A stretch of 64,000 nucleotides of DNA, taken from contig NC_069085.1 of NCBI RefSeq assembly GCF_947172395.1, forward strand, positions 7,410,112 to 7,474,111. The letters run 5' to 3'. The stretch is from Bicyclus anynana. Taxonomy: Eukaryota; Arthropoda; Insecta; Lepidoptera; Nymphalidae. The notes beneath the pieces are model-generated. The model searched no databases. It was not told the DNA's origin and saw nothing but the letters and a program-made list of their open reading frames with translations. Position 1 is the first letter of the stretch, and each line of letters starts with the position of its first letter. This document shows, in pieces, positions 23,109 to 38,100 of the stretch. The position numbers and the translations under genes were made by a program.

Positions 23109-26100
23109 ATGTCCCGCCACGTGCTTCTGTCCCGCCTGGCGGAGCACTTCCAGGCGGCTTCGCCCCCCGGCCAGCGGTTCCCGTCGCCGGACAGGAGCGT
23201 GTCCCCCCACACGCCCACGTCGCCGCGCTCTCCCCCCCAGTCGCCGGACTCTCTCGCACAGCAGCGCTTGGACCTGCTGCAGCTGGGAGACATTGAGATT
23301 GCAGGCCGTGCTCTCAAACAGTACGCCAGGGCTACAGGTAAGTCATCACCATCATCACCCGACCTCACTCCATATTCATTAGCAACCGATGGACGTCCGC
23401 TGCTGGACATAGGTCTCCTTCAACGACTTTTAACACCAGGGTCTGGAGCCATAAGCATCCAGCAGCTCCTCTTATCCCGCTTGTTGATATCGGTTCAGTT
23501 AGTTGATCGACCAGTTTCCGCTACGGAGTCGCTTCTTCCAACTATATGCCAAAGAGACCCATCGCCCGCTGTGTGACTCTGAGCTGTCCTGAGTTTTTTT
23601 CCCAATAGAATATCTTTCATTTGGATTTGGAGTTTAGTCTGCTCTAATGGGGGTTTTGTTGATGCTGACCGACGGCTTAGCGTAGCGGCACGGTGATGCT
23701 GAAACACAACCAGAATTCAGCCTGCTAAGGAGAAATTAACACAAAAATGGAAAGCTCAATATTCACTTTATATCAAATTAAAATTAGACTAATCTATTCG
23801 ATTCTCGAAATGATAAGTGCATATAAATAGAATAGGAAAAGCTTAAACTCGTAGTAAATAGAAATCTACGCATATTCATACAGAATTAGTACTAAAGCTC
23901 TGATAAAGTAGAAAGCAATAATCATCATCATCATCATTATCAGCCGATGGACGTCCACTGCTGGACATAGGTCTTGCATGGACCTCAAAGCATAATGGTC
24001 TTGAGCCGCTAGCATGCAGCGGTTTCCTGCCACAATCCACTTGATGTCCTCGGTCGGTTAGTGGAGGGTCGACTAACACTACGCTTTCCGGTGTAGGGTC
24101 GCCATTCCAGCACCTTGGGACCCCAACGTCCATCGGCTCTTCAAACTATGTGGCCTGCTCATTCTCACTTCAGCTTCGCGACTCGCTGAGCTATATCAGT
24201 GACTTTTGTTCGTCTGAGGATCTCCTCGTTTCTGATTCGATCACGCATAGAAACTCCAAGCATAGCTCGCTCCATCGCCTTCAAATAAGGCCCATAGTTA
24301 GCGACAAAGTTTCGGATCAGTAGGTCAGGCAACACGACACGAAAGCAATAATAAATATTGTTAACTTCTCGTAGAGCTGGGAGCCTTGATGTACTGCAGC
24401 GGGCTGGGCGCACTGTACGGCGGCGCCGGAGTGTGGCCGCTACTGCTGCCGCAAGCGCCACACTTTGCGCCAAGTGATCACGCAAGACATACACCGCCCC
24501 GAGACGGTAAGAGCCCATTGCAGATAACCGATACACAATTGCAAGAACTTGCAGCAAATGTTTCGTTAGGCATTTTCATGGCTCTAAGCATAGGTATATA
24601 TAACAACAAAATATCTTTGATTTTGAACCTAACCTTAAAGAAAACTTGAATTAGAAATCAAAGAATTTTATTCATACATTATCTTGGAAACTCAATTATT
24701 TCTTTGATTAGAAGAAATAGATTTCAAAAATTACTGTTTAGGTGTCGGGTGAGTATGTGCGGGGATCGATCTCTATGCCTTTTAAGTATTTATTAGTTTT
24801 TTTTTTATTATTCTTTACAAGTTAGCCCTTGACTACAATCTCACCTGATGGTAAGTGATGGTGCAGTGTAAGATGGAAGCGGGCTAACTTGTTAGGAGGA
24901 GAATGAAAATCCACACCCCTTTCGGTTTCTACACAGCATCGTACCGAAACGCTAAATCGCTTGGCGGTACGTCTTTGCGGGTGGGGTGGTAACTGGCCAC
25001 GGCCGAAGCCTCCCACCAGCCAGACCTGGACAAATTAAGAAAATTTCAATCTGCCCAGCCGGGGATCGAACCCAGGACCTCCGTTTTGTAAATCCACCGC
25101 GCATACCACTGCGCCACGGAGGCTGACGGCCTCCGTGGCGCAGTGGTATGCGCGTTTTTGTCATTTGTCATTGTTAGGACAGTAGCGTAACTAGGATGTG
25201 GAGTCTGGCAAAATGCAACGGGCCCCCATTCCGTGAATCTTGTAGCTCGGAAAAAAATAAACATTATAAAACACATTAGGTACATGAGCTGTGATAGCCC
25301 AGTGGATATGACCTCTGCCTCCGATTCCGGAGGGTGTGGGTTCGAATCCGGTCCGGGGCATGCACCTCCAAATGTTCAGTTGTGTGCATTTTAAGAAATG
25401 AAATATCACGTGTCTCAATCGGTGAAGGAAAACATCGTGAGGAAACCTGCATACCAGAGAATTATCTTAATTCTCTGCGTGTGTGAAGTCTGCCAATCCG
25501 CATTGGGCCAGCGTGGTGGACTATTGGCCTAAACCCTCTCATTCTGAGAGGAGACTCGAGCTCAGCAGTGAGCCGAATATGGGTTGATGACGACGTGATG
25601 ATTTTTCTAGAGCCCCATCCAATGAATTTGACACGGACCTGTTGTTACGCTTCTGTGTAAAGTATTCAAATTACCTGACGTTTATTATTGTAACGAAAAT
25701 GGCAACAAGTGCCAGAGATTTCTATAAATACTTTTAATGATTTTTGGGTCGTTTGATAAAACATGTGTTCGCCTCGGCCTCCTTACAAGCCTTCTCGAGT
25801 GTATTCCTCATTAGAATAGCTATCAGCGTAAGTTGTGGCTTATGCCGCTAACCGCTGATACGGCGCAGTTTACATGTCGTTTACCTCCACAACCGGAGTC
25901 TTTTAGGGTTCCGTGGTCTACATGGTGGAACCCATATAGATTCACCATGTCCGTCTGTCACTCTGTCCGTCTGTCCGCGGTCTAGCTTAGGTACTATTAG
26001 TACAAGAAAGCTTTGAATTTTGATTTAGCACGCCGACAAAGTTGTAAAGTAAAATCTCGATAAATATTATTTTTAGGGTACCTCCCCTATATTTAAAGCT

Positions 26101-29100
26101 TTTTTACTCGTTTATACCTATAATGTGGGGTATCGTTGAATAAGTCTTTAAAAATATTGTAAACACCATTTTTCCATTTAGGGTTCCGTTTGTGAAATTT
26201 CAAGTTGCTATTTCTTGTTAAATTCAAGTGTCTTCCGTCGTATGCCAGCTAAACGGCTGTTTTTGAACACGTGGAAAATTTCACAGAACTAGTTGGTATA
26301 TAATTATAACGAAATTTAAAATTAAGCTATTACAGATAAGTAGAGATTAAAATTGAAAGAGTTGTAGGCTGTAGCCGATCAAACAAAACCACTATTCTAA
26401 ATTAACATTGGTAACGTACAACTACCGAACCCTACCCTGTGAGTGGCCCGACACACACTTGACCGTTTTTTTAAGGTTTTAAACTTGCCAAGGAAAAGCG
26501 TGTACACTTCATCGGCGTGTTAAAATTCTTTTAGTATTCTAATTGCTGCTTATCCACGTTCATACCAGTTACGGCCGTGAATCAAAGATAAAACACTGAA
26601 GACCTAAATTAAATTGTATACCTACCGACTTAATTTCTCTATCAAATTATATTTCAACCTTTATGATCACTATTTGAATAATCGGTTCATTTATTAGACG
26701 TCAAATTGATGTGTAACTTTCACTTGCACATCCTATTTTATACATTAAGAAACTCTGTCCCTAAAATAATTTAACAAAAGTAGATACGCGTTTACATTAT
26801 AGAATTGATTAATTTATGTAATATTATAAGTATTTTTTAAATTAACTGTTTCTTGGATCACGAGGTCCTCGGTTCGAATCCTAGGTCGGGGTATATAATA
26901 AGAGTTTTTCTTTCTTCTACAAATAATTAGTTTTCATTAAAAATTCTCCGCCTTGGGGAGTAAGTAAGTAAGAAGTAGATGATGTTACACCCCCGTGCCT
27001 TTGAGAACATGTTTTGACGATCTCCATGGCGCAGTGGTATGCGCGGTGGATTTACAAGACGGAAGTTTCGGGTTCGATTACCGGCTGGACCGATTGAGGT
27101 TTTCTTAATTGGTCCAGGTCTGGCTAGTGGAAGGCTTCGGCTGTGGGTAGTTACCACCCAACCGACAAAGACGTACCACCAAGCGATTTAGCGTTTCGGT
27201 GCGATGTCGTGTAGAAACCGAAAGGGGTGTGGATTTTCATCCTCCTCCTAACAAGTTAGTCCGCTTGCATCTTAGATTGTATCATCACTTACCAACAGGT
27301 GTACAACTGTAGTCAAGGGCTAACTTGTAAAAATTACAAAAAAAACGATAAGCCATATAGTACGTCCAGCTACATACATACATACATATAGCAGTCTCAG
27401 CTATTTTCTCCTGATTGTGTAAGTGGCGTGGGCTACTCAGCGGCGTCATTGGGGGTTTGGGTGAGCACAGAAGCAACCATTGATGGGGCTTAAGCTAAGT
27501 CCGACAACCCTTGGCTCTAAACTCAATCTTCCCTCTCTTACAAGCAGAGAGGTCTGCAAGCGTATTTCATATACGAAATTAAGATTCTATGTAACAAATA
27601 TCATCTGGTACCTACTGACCCATATAATAGATGACATTTCTCAGTTGATTTGATGCTTATTTTAATAGATTGTTAATAAAGACCAAATTAGTAAATAGGC
27701 CAGCAGGCCCTGTCGTAATAAAGGCCGTTAATGATGTACCTTGAGTTTTGTAAATCTTTAAATTTAAATTTGATCTCGAACTATGTTGAGTTGCAATATT
27801 GACACAGGTGATTTTCAGCGTTTAACATTCAGATTTACTCAAGTTAAACATGGTGTTTATTGTCGCTGCAGACAGTGACGCAAGACCCACGAATACATCG
27901 TATGCAGCTGTGCTCTCTCAACAAATGCAAAACGTCCGCTTCGACCTACAACCCGCCCTATTTAACCTCTGAACAACCCAACTTGGCTTATTTAACCTCT
28001 CTGAAAAACTTGTTGAATTAAAAAATACCTACAAGTGGAACAATAGTATAATACTGATAATATTTTATTCAATTATTATGCCACCTACCCAATATGTGTC
28101 ATATCAATAAAACCAAACAAAAGGATGCATTTATTTAGTCTGTCATGTAAAGAGAAAACGTGCTCAGCAAACGTGCTCACCAAGATTCAAGATTGCGAAG
28201 CAAAAGATAGAAGAAAATAAAAATGTTTTTTTTTTCTTCGGACATATTTTTTTTATATAACAAAGCTTATATCGTTATCAACCCATATTCGGCTAAATGC
28301 TGAGCTCCAGTCTCCTCTCAGAATGAGAGAGGCTAGGCCAATAGTCCACCACGCTGGCCCAATGCAGATGGGAAAGCTTATATCGCAGCCTTTTAAATTG
28401 TTAGAATCAGACGTAGAGTTACTATAATAGACTTGATTTTGCAAACTGTCATGCATACATAGTAAGACTTTATAAAAAAAAGAACTGATTTAAATTGAAG
28501 GTTATTTTGTTTATGTCTAGATAACTAAAGTCAAGCAATATCTTAACATTAGGCAGCGGCGTAGCGACGTAGAGACCATGGAGGGCCACTGTCCTGCTAG
28601 GCTAGTCTGTAACGATATTTTTATAACTCGCAAGTGCGAGTTTCGAATTCAGCTCTATCTCTCTCTGTTTAAAACGATACTATAGAATGAGAAAGATAGC
28701 GGTGAATTCGAAACTCGCACATGCGAGTTCTACAAAACATTGTTAGAGAATAGCCGTGCTGGGCGGGATAAGAAAAAGGGCGGCGGCAAGCACCACGATT
28801 TTGGTCAATTGAAAATATAATTATTTGTGCACGTCTTATTCTGTCCTTGGTTGCTTGTGCTCATTACACAAAATCTAACACAAAAATATGCTTCTTCTTT
28901 TGTAGTAATGTGGGGCTCACTCGCTTATGTTTGGTCGCTCCACTGATGTTTGGTTACTTCCCTTCACCGATTTAGCCAAAATAAAATCCTATAAGCACGT
29001 GGTTGTTCACAGATGATGAAGAAGAGTTACCATTAAACTTATCGACGAAAAATAGACAGATTTGGTCGCCGGGCAGTGCGTGTGAACGTGAGCAAATAGA

Positions 29101-32100
29101 AACTGAGAGAGAATCGCCAGCGTCGCGTTGGGACGAGCGCGAAGATCTAGAACCCCTCGAGCTCGTGAAGAGATGCCGCAGCAGCTCTGATGATGACAGG
29201 CTCTCCGGCTCCGAGTCCCGACGCTGTCCATCAGAGCCGTCCTTCAACACCTACCTACCACCGCCGCCTCAGCCAGACATGAACTTTTCACTCCTTCTCA
29301 AGAATGAAAACAAAAATGAAAAATCCTTTCAGGTATGTACTGTGTGTGACTGTATGTAGTGTATGTATGTAGTGTATAGGTAATTAGGTATCAAAAGTTT
29401 TCCTATACCTATGCCTACCTACTTAATAATATAAGTATTATGTAGGTAGAGAAACTTGTTCCTTTTACTGTTAGGTATTAACACTATCTAAAATCCGACT
29501 CTCAGAGGAGACGCCCTTATGGAGTCGTTGCGCCCATTTATTCTGCTAATACTTTCGGCCTCCATCAGGCGATGCTTCTGCGCTCGCCCAAACGCATGGT
29601 CCCATTAAGTAACCTATGGTACTTACATATGAAAAAAAAATATCTATAAACTGTCTAAAAACTAAATTTCAAATTATAATTTCAGTCAAATAGATACACA
29701 GGCCCCAAAAATACTTAGCAACAAAAATGCAGCAATTTTAAATTCGGATTCAAAACTGAATAAATATGTAGGTCTTTCACATAATTTGCGATAAATACCT
29801 CAATGAGTCTCCGAGAAAATCTGCTTTTTGCCGTAGATACTTATAACCTACATACCTATTTACCTCTGGCAGTGTAATGTGTCAGTAGGTAAAGTCTCAT
29901 CATATAGGTTTAACTTTTTTGTCAAGTCTGAATGGACTGTATAATGGTAGCGGCTCCAGTTAATACTAACAATAAAACACTAGCTACTAAGAAAAAATGT
30001 GGCATTCAATGTCAAAGGAATAATAACTGTACCATTTACTGTGCGAAATCGAAGCAAGCTGGTACTTAATACCTGCTTACATGGTATAAACATGCGACAT
30101 CCTTTACCAAGATCAGGATAACTGTACAATTTCCGTTCAGACTAGCTTTAAATAGCAAACCTGTACCTATCTGTTTATCGTTTTTTTTTACAAATCAAAA
30201 ACAAAAACTGCCCTTGTCTTAATAAGTACTCTTGAATTGAAACTAGTCGCGCGTCTTTCGCACGCAGTTTACGGCTCCGGCGCGCAGGCCGGTCTTGTCA
30301 CCAGTTTTTTTTTAATTTGCGCTCTTCTTTTTGGCGTCATTACAAAAATCCTATACGGCTTTAATCAAAATACCATTTTTCTTAACATAATCTTATCTTA
30401 TTAAGACGATCGCACTCGCACTGCGCATTGGGTAGTGCTGCTTTCAGCATCCACGGTCGTGAGTTCGATTCTCGCGCAGTAGGAAAATATTTGATTGTTT
30501 ATCATGGGTGTTTTCCAGTGTTTGGGTGTGTTTATTATATAAGTATTAACATAATATCTACTATGTAATTGTATATGATAAAATTCATACAACAGGCTTC
30601 GCTTAATTTAATTTGATGAATTTGATGTACACACATCACTATTTAACCTCAATTGTGTAATGTGCATTGTCCAAATATTCATTTGCTTAATTATTTATCC
30701 TATTGGCCCCTGTATTAATAAAACTTTGATTAATTTCTAATTATTCTCGACTTAAGAATCTTAAGTCTTAAACATTATTTAACACAAAAATGTGCCCGAG
30801 AAATTTAAATGAAACCCTTTAGTTATCAAAAAGATTAAAAGTAAACTAAACCTTTAATATGTAAATAAGATAAATATAACATTTTTCACAACATTAATTT
30901 TTGTTCACGAGCTTATAAAATAATGAAGTTACTTTTTTAAATCTTTGTTTATAAGGACAATTATGAAGTTAGTGAAGGGGAAGTGCGAAGCGGAAAACGG
31001 CGCGTGGCCGGCACGAGCCTTCGGTATCCGCCTAATTACCGCCGACCGCTCTGTATATGTATACTGTGCCTCTACGAGTACCTACTCGTATTTCATGCAT
31101 GCAATTATGTTTTGATCGAAGCGTATAGCCACCGGTTAATTTATTTAATAACAAATTGATGAAGTGACATCTCATTAATTATTAAACTTAAATTTAATGC
31201 ATTTTGGAGACATTTTTCTAACTCACGTATGCTCTTGTCAGTTATCACCTCTCGGGGAATAGTTATTGATTATAGACTACAAGCCCTTGAACAAAAATTA
31301 CTTGTGAAATGACCCAACGTGAATAACGCTTAGAAGGCTGTTACAATATCAGAAAATAACTCTAAGCACTATGCCGTCATTTCTGAGCGGTACAGTGGTG
31401 AGTACTTTAATTTTAATATTTTAACTTTGTTCCAAACCTGAGGTTTGTCGTAAACTTGAGTCTACGCTATGTCGAATCTGCCGGCCCCAGCGAATTTACC
31501 AGCAGGCTAAGTTGGCTGGAGACTAGGAAGGCAGATTTTAGGTGGCAGCAAATTTGGCCCAATAAGTTCCATTCCAAAATTTTAATTTTCTATAATTACT
31601 GTACGTAGGTAGGGTTAGGCAGTAGGCAGGTGCTAAAATATCGAAAGTTTCTATTTTATTCTCAGAAAAATGTAACTAAATATCGTGTATCGATTGCGAA
31701 CTAGGGTATCGAATTTTAAAGTTCGGTCCCTATTGAAAAATTTGACAACCAACTGGCCGGCTCTTAGAGAACGATTTTATTATTATATCAGCCATCCACT
31801 GCTTAATTCCTTAACTATATATGACTATAAATAAGACGACTAAATAAGACGAATAAGATTTTGACGGCCTCCGTGGCGCAGTGGAATGCGCGGTGGATTT
31901 ACAAGACGGAGGTCCTGGGTTCGATCCCCGGCTGGGCAGATTGAGATTTTCTTAATTTGTCCAGGTCTGGCTGGTGGGAGGCTTCGGCCGTTGCTAGTTA
32001 CCACCCTACCGGCAGAGACGTATCGCCAAGCGATTTAGCGTTCCGGTACGATGCCGTGTAGAAACCGAAAGGGGTATGGATTTTCATCCTCCTCCTAACA

Positions 32101-35100
32101 AGTTAGCCCGCTTCCATCTTAGACTGCATTATCACTTACCATCAGAAAAATAAGAAAAATCCAAAACCGTAAAGTTAAATTAATGATTTAAATTATTACA
32201 ATATAAGAATTAATTGTTCCTTAATTTATTGAGAGATAAGAATGCATAATAAACATTTTATTTTAAAACATGGTTTTATCACAATTCAGGCTGTCATACC
32301 TAACTATTCAAAACAAAGTCGTTGTATTTTTAAATACTAATATGCTTTTTAACACACTCCAAGGCATTCTGAAATTAACAAAAGTAACCAAACAATATAA
32401 ATAATAAATAAAGAAAATAAATTTCGTTTACTCAACTTTGTTTATTTTTTAGGTAGTTAGTTATTGTTTTATCAAACAATTAAATAAAATACATAATAAA
32501 AATATGAAATTATAATTATAATAAATATAATGTATATAAAATACATAATAAAAATATGAAATTATAATTATAATGTAAAGATAATGTATCTTTCTATCCT
32601 TCGTATGTAGGTATATCGTATAAAATGGCCAAAATTGACTCCGCCGCGCTTCTAGTGGTGTATTATAGAGGAGGAGGTATTATATTCCGCGTTTCTGGTG
32701 TTAACCTTTTTATTTCTATAATTCTATAAATTCCACTCCTGCGACCTAACCCTACGCTGCAGATTATACCTACTAAGCTTTACTATCTACCGTAATATTA
32801 AATAAACAAAAAGAAAAACTCGAACCTTTAAATTTCTGATTGTCGTAAAAAATATCCTCCGTACCAGTTACAAACCGATAACCATATGTGGATGGTCATA
32901 CTAGCACCTGTGTTGTTTATAAGAAAGTGCATCACCATAAAAAAGAGTATGAAAAAAGTGGGCCTTTTTTATAGGCGCGAGGCAGGGAGGCAGCTGCCCT
33001 GCCAACTGTCACAGGCTTCGACGCGGATTTTCGTTGAATTGTCATTCGCAGCATCTTCCGATTAATAGCCGTGGGCATACCTTCATAAATCACATTGCAA
33101 TAATTAACACAAATAGGGAAACTACGTAAAGATAATTAGCTAAATGTACATTTTTTGTTTGAACAAGATTTGGGTAAATCAAGAACTGTGCAATACTACA
33201 GTTCTTGATTTACCCAACTACCCAACTTAGGTAACGATGTTTTATAACTCGAACCTCAATTTTTCTATTTGTCTCTACCTAACAGGATGAAATAGATAGA
33301 TAGAGTTAAGTACAAATTAAGATTAAATAGTTAGGTAACTAGTTAAAATATACTATATAGTAAGTTATAGTTTCTGTTAAGTTACTTAAACCCAAGTCCA
33401 CAGTATGAATCGATCCATGGCTGAAACAGACTACCGTTGTATTTCTTATTATTATTGAACATCTGATACATATAGATATTTCTAAGACGATAGGTACCTA
33501 GGTATATACGAATAGGCATAGAAACAATGTTAGTGTGTTAAAACATATATCTGGATACGCGACGTCATCATGTTATTGAAAATTCTCTGCAGCAATCTTA
33601 TAATTTATGCGTAAAATACGACACGGTAGGCAAGTAGACGATGAATAGATACAGTTAAAACAACTGATCAAATAAATCTAACTGAGGATTCCTTTGTCTA
33701 ACATTTGTAAGTGGAATATGACACAAGAATTTGTTTGCATACTAGATATTTCAATCTTTTGAAATGGTCTTTACCTAATGACTTGAATAAAAGTTCCTTA
33801 AAAAAGTCACGTCGCGTATAAACAACAATTTTAAGGCGTATTTGGTGGTATGCGAATTTTGCTTATTTAATTAGCTTGATTTAATTAATTATATTCTTCT
33901 TATCAATAATTCTGGACCTGTATCAGAAACTCCCAATTTTAAATATTTAGTTGCTACTCAATCCGATCCGCCCACAACGTTTGCGTAAATAGAAGAAAAG
34001 CTAGGATAATAACTTTGGGTGTAAAACAGATTAAAACGATTAAATAAATAAATAAATAAATAATATTACATTAAATAATATATACGAATTATTTCCGAAT
34101 TGGATTATCTAGCAACATGCTTTGTGTTACACATATAGTATTCTTAAGTCATCGGATTTATTGCTAACTAATTTACCTAAATTAAATTAATATCAAGGTT
34201 TTCCTTTAAGCCCCTACCTGTTTATTAAGTAATAGCGCGAAGAAATCAAAGAACCCTGTAGAAAAGGGGTAAAAAAATACTCTGTTATTAGTTTATTGCC
34301 GGTTGTCAGCGAACTGGACGGCCACTGTCAATTCCATTGTCCATAATTATATATCATGTAGTGAAAAAGTTGAATTTTAATTACAACTCTATTGATTTTA
34401 TACGACTATGGCTTCGGAAGGACTTGATAGCTATACTATCAGCTAACCCTTAAAAGACAATTGATACTATAATTGCCATTGGAAAATCACCAAATGTAAA
34501 TCTTTATTTAATCTACACTTACCTATGTCTTCTAATATGGCCTTATGGGTCTTATTCTCAAAGTCACTCACCGGACGACGGATCGTGCTATGCTTGGAGT
34601 TTCTCTATATGATCGAATCAGAAATGATGAGATCTGCAGACGAATCAAAGTCACTGACATAGCTCAGCGAGTCGCGAAGCTGAAGTGGCAATGGGCAGGC
34701 TACATAGTTCGAAGAGCCGATGGAAGTTGGGGTCCCAAGGTGCTGGAATGGCGACCCCGCCAACCGACACCATGCTAGAGGCCTATATTCAGCAGTGGAC
34801 GTCCATCGGCTGATAATGATATTGATAATGATGAATACCTCATAGCCCCTGGTTTACTAGTCAAGCGCAAGTCATAAAAAATAATATTTCGTACAGTGCA
34901 AGCAATGCGGCAAATGCTTCAAGCGCTCCAGCACGCTGTCCACGCATCTGCTTATCCACTCCGACACCAGGCCCTACCCGTGCCAGTACTGCGGGAAACG
35001 ATTCCACCAGAAGTCCGATATGAAGAAGCACACCTACATACACACAGGTAAGATATTCACTATTCTTGTCATTAGATATATTGACTCGTATATCGTCTAT

Positions 35101-38100
35101 GTTTTATTTTTATTTTCAGATTTTCAATATATCCTTAGTCACAAATAAGTGCTAAGAATACAAATTGGTAATGAAAAATTCTTTTGTAATTTTTAAATAT
35201 ACAATTCGTCGCTACAACCCATATTCGACGTACTCTCAGAATGAAAGGGGTTAGGTCAATAGTCCACCACGCTGGCCCAAGGCAGATTGCCAGACTTTAC
35301 ACACGCAGAGAATTAAGAAAATTCTCTGGTATGCAGGTTTCCTCACGAAAATTTCCTTCACTATACAATTAGCAACATTTAACTCCGGTTTCGGACCATG
35401 AGGTATTTTCTTTCTTCTAAGAAATTTTCAGTAAAAAAGTTGGTGATTGTACACTGAGAGCACGTTACTCCATACTTGCTGGTCACTATCATTAACATCA
35501 AACATTATCACCCTAAGCCCGCCAACCTGCATTGAAGCAGCGTGGTAGGTCTAAGCTCCATATCCCCATATCATCCATGTCCTGTAATTTATGAGGAAGG
35601 AAGCCTGGCCCAGAAGTGGGTCGTTTAAACTTTCTTACAGTAAAAAATTATAGATCTATTAATGACAAAGTACATACATTATTTATGCCAATAATGATCA
35701 TTGGTAATTATCAATTCATAACAGTTACAGAAACTTTATTTAAAAGGTACGATTATACTCTGAATTAATGTAAATTTCACTCCTGTAATTGCTACCAAAG
35801 TTTTGTCACGAAAATAACAGTCCACCCTACTGAAATTACATAAGTTAGCCCCTATTATTCAAGTTTCACACTTTGTGTTGTTATAAGTCTAACTACAGAT
35901 TCGTTAAGCGAGTGATAGGCGGTAAGTTCGGAAGAGAGTTTTTTAACGGACTTTAAAAAAGCGTTCAAATACAACAAATGCATTCCCAAAGATATGTTCA
36001 CACGGTAGCGTTTTTAAAACACGACAGCGTTTTTAAAACACGACGCTTTTTTTCGAGTAGTGTTACATTTTTAATTTTGGGCGTTGGAAATAGACCTTCA
36101 TTTAACTTCATACTATACTTGAACGCTTTTTTAACATCCGTTGAAAAAACTCTCGTGCGAATGAGGGCTTCCAGGTAATATGTTAGGTAACATTTACTTA
36201 CTTGAATAGGTATTAAGTACGCAGCTGTCACACTTTTGATGATATGTACGACAATCATTAAAATATTGAAATAAAAATCAGAAATTTTTATTACAATATT
36301 TTAATGATTGGCAGAAAAGTCTCACGTTTAAAATCGACTCATAAATATGATTCTACGAGACTCCTCTAGTGATGGAAGGGAAGTTATGCCTGCCTATATG
36401 TGGGTACATAGTTCATTACAAGCAAGACTGAGATCAAAAATAACAAATGAAAACCATTTTTTTCTTCAAGTAAATAAGAAAATCGGCTTCAAAAAATACA
36501 ATCATTTAGATCTGACCACGATAAATTTAAACATTAAAGTTTTTAAATATATTACTAACAATAAAGACGCACTGGCACATTGAATCTTGTTGGTATAAGA
36601 CAATAATACAAACTTTTCCACTGAATAAAGCTACCTATAAATAAAACCGATCAGCATTCCTCAACGTTAAAAGTAAAATCTTTATTTCAATGAAGCAAAT
36701 AAACAATGCACCAAATAAGACAAGTTTTTATCTTCCACTACAAGAAATCGATGAAAGAATTGCGCGTCTAAAAACTACAACGCACCTACATATTTGTCTC
36801 CGTCGAGACATCTCGTCACGTCTGGTCAGTGCCGAATGATTTACAGTAACCTTAAAAGGCATTCGTCCTCCCGATAAAAGCCCCATCATCAATATTCCAA
36901 AATGCAGTTCGCCCTGCAATTAGCCGTACAGCCTTCAAGACCAGAGTCGCGTCACAGCGAAAACAAAAAAGTAGTAGTAAATCCTGTTTCGTCTATAAAT
37001 TATTTTGTTTCGTTTTATCGCTTCAAGCATTTCTCACTATGTAGGTTGCTGGAACAAATTGCGATGGCTGCCGATCTGGAAAAATAGAAGCCAATGTTTA
37101 TTTTCATAAAACAGTAGCAATTGTTGAACAATATATCAATTTTTTTATATAAATATGTATTATATGATCATTTCGCAACCGCAAAAATTCTTTTAAAGTT
37201 TAGACAATTGAATTTTTATATGATTTGATTTCTAAACACTTGTAGGTACCTAATAGTCGTTTTCTTTAGGTATTAGGTAACAATACAACATGCTTATTTC
37301 AGCTGAAAATCAGAAGCGCCGGGCCTAAAGGTTATGATTACAAGTTAATTTACCTACAAGCATAATAAGTTTAAGAACAGCTGTTGAACAAGTTCGTCTA
37401 TATGTATAATAACATACCTCTAACGATAAGCACATTCAAAAGCATGCATATTAATATTATTACACAGTTTATCTAATCCATAGGTGTTCATTTTTCTTTT
37501 AAAATAAAATACTTTTATTATAAGAACCATTAAAAACAAAATCATCGAAATTATAAATGTAAAGTTATTTAATTGCTGTGGAAAGTGGACTAAATAATAT
37601 AACGATTGATAAGTAGTGCCGCTTATACAAGCTTTAATTACCACTTTCCGTTCGATAAACGACACCTTTAGATTAGGCACTTTCTACCAAATAAACTTTA
37701 AGGCTGAGGTTAGATCCCCGCAATGCAAGTTGCAATTTACGTAAACGCCTTTCAGCTTTTAGCTGCCGCCTATTTTACATGTAACTTGCTGTGAAATAAT
37801 ATCTCTTATCTCTGAGAAACAAGTTTTTAAAAATTAAAATTAATTAGGCAACATGTACCTACCTAAGTACACACAATGATTATAAAATGTCGTTGGATAG
37901 GTACACATCTATATTTACTCTTGATATTTTATTTTTACCACGGAAAAGGTGTTAGTTAGTTAATTAAAAATTACAATAAAGAAAAGGAACACCCAAAAAT
38001 ATATTTTTCATGAAGTATTGTTTTTTAAAGGATTATATGCCTTATCATTTATTTAATTTTGGTTATTATTCCCGTTCCCACCAAAAGCCGTCTTCATTCC

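Larger units (their letters stand above)
29333..34896 (+). other. sens intron 3 (5.6 kb)
   Basis: Contains a SINE family 1 copy, a third SINE-type element, an RTE fragment, the 33170 hairpin and the 37-bp duplication. CG-richer unique blocks at 30240-30310, 30970-31130 and 32985-33070 are possible regulatory sequence. No coding exon was recognised between its borders. Confidence 0.5.

Noticed and set aside
23338..23576. Continuation of sens exon 1 coding frame to 23576
   Set aside because: A strong donor CAG|GTAAGT is at 23337/23338 and the sequence after it is an inverse LINE 3' fragment.
35998..36258. Overlapping frames of 66 and 86 codons on both strands
   Set aside because: They cover a MITE and a hairpin and have no domain.
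36347..36583. 78-codon frame in sens intron 4
   Set aside because: No domain, no splice-compatible context, and AT-rich codon use typical of the surrounding intron.
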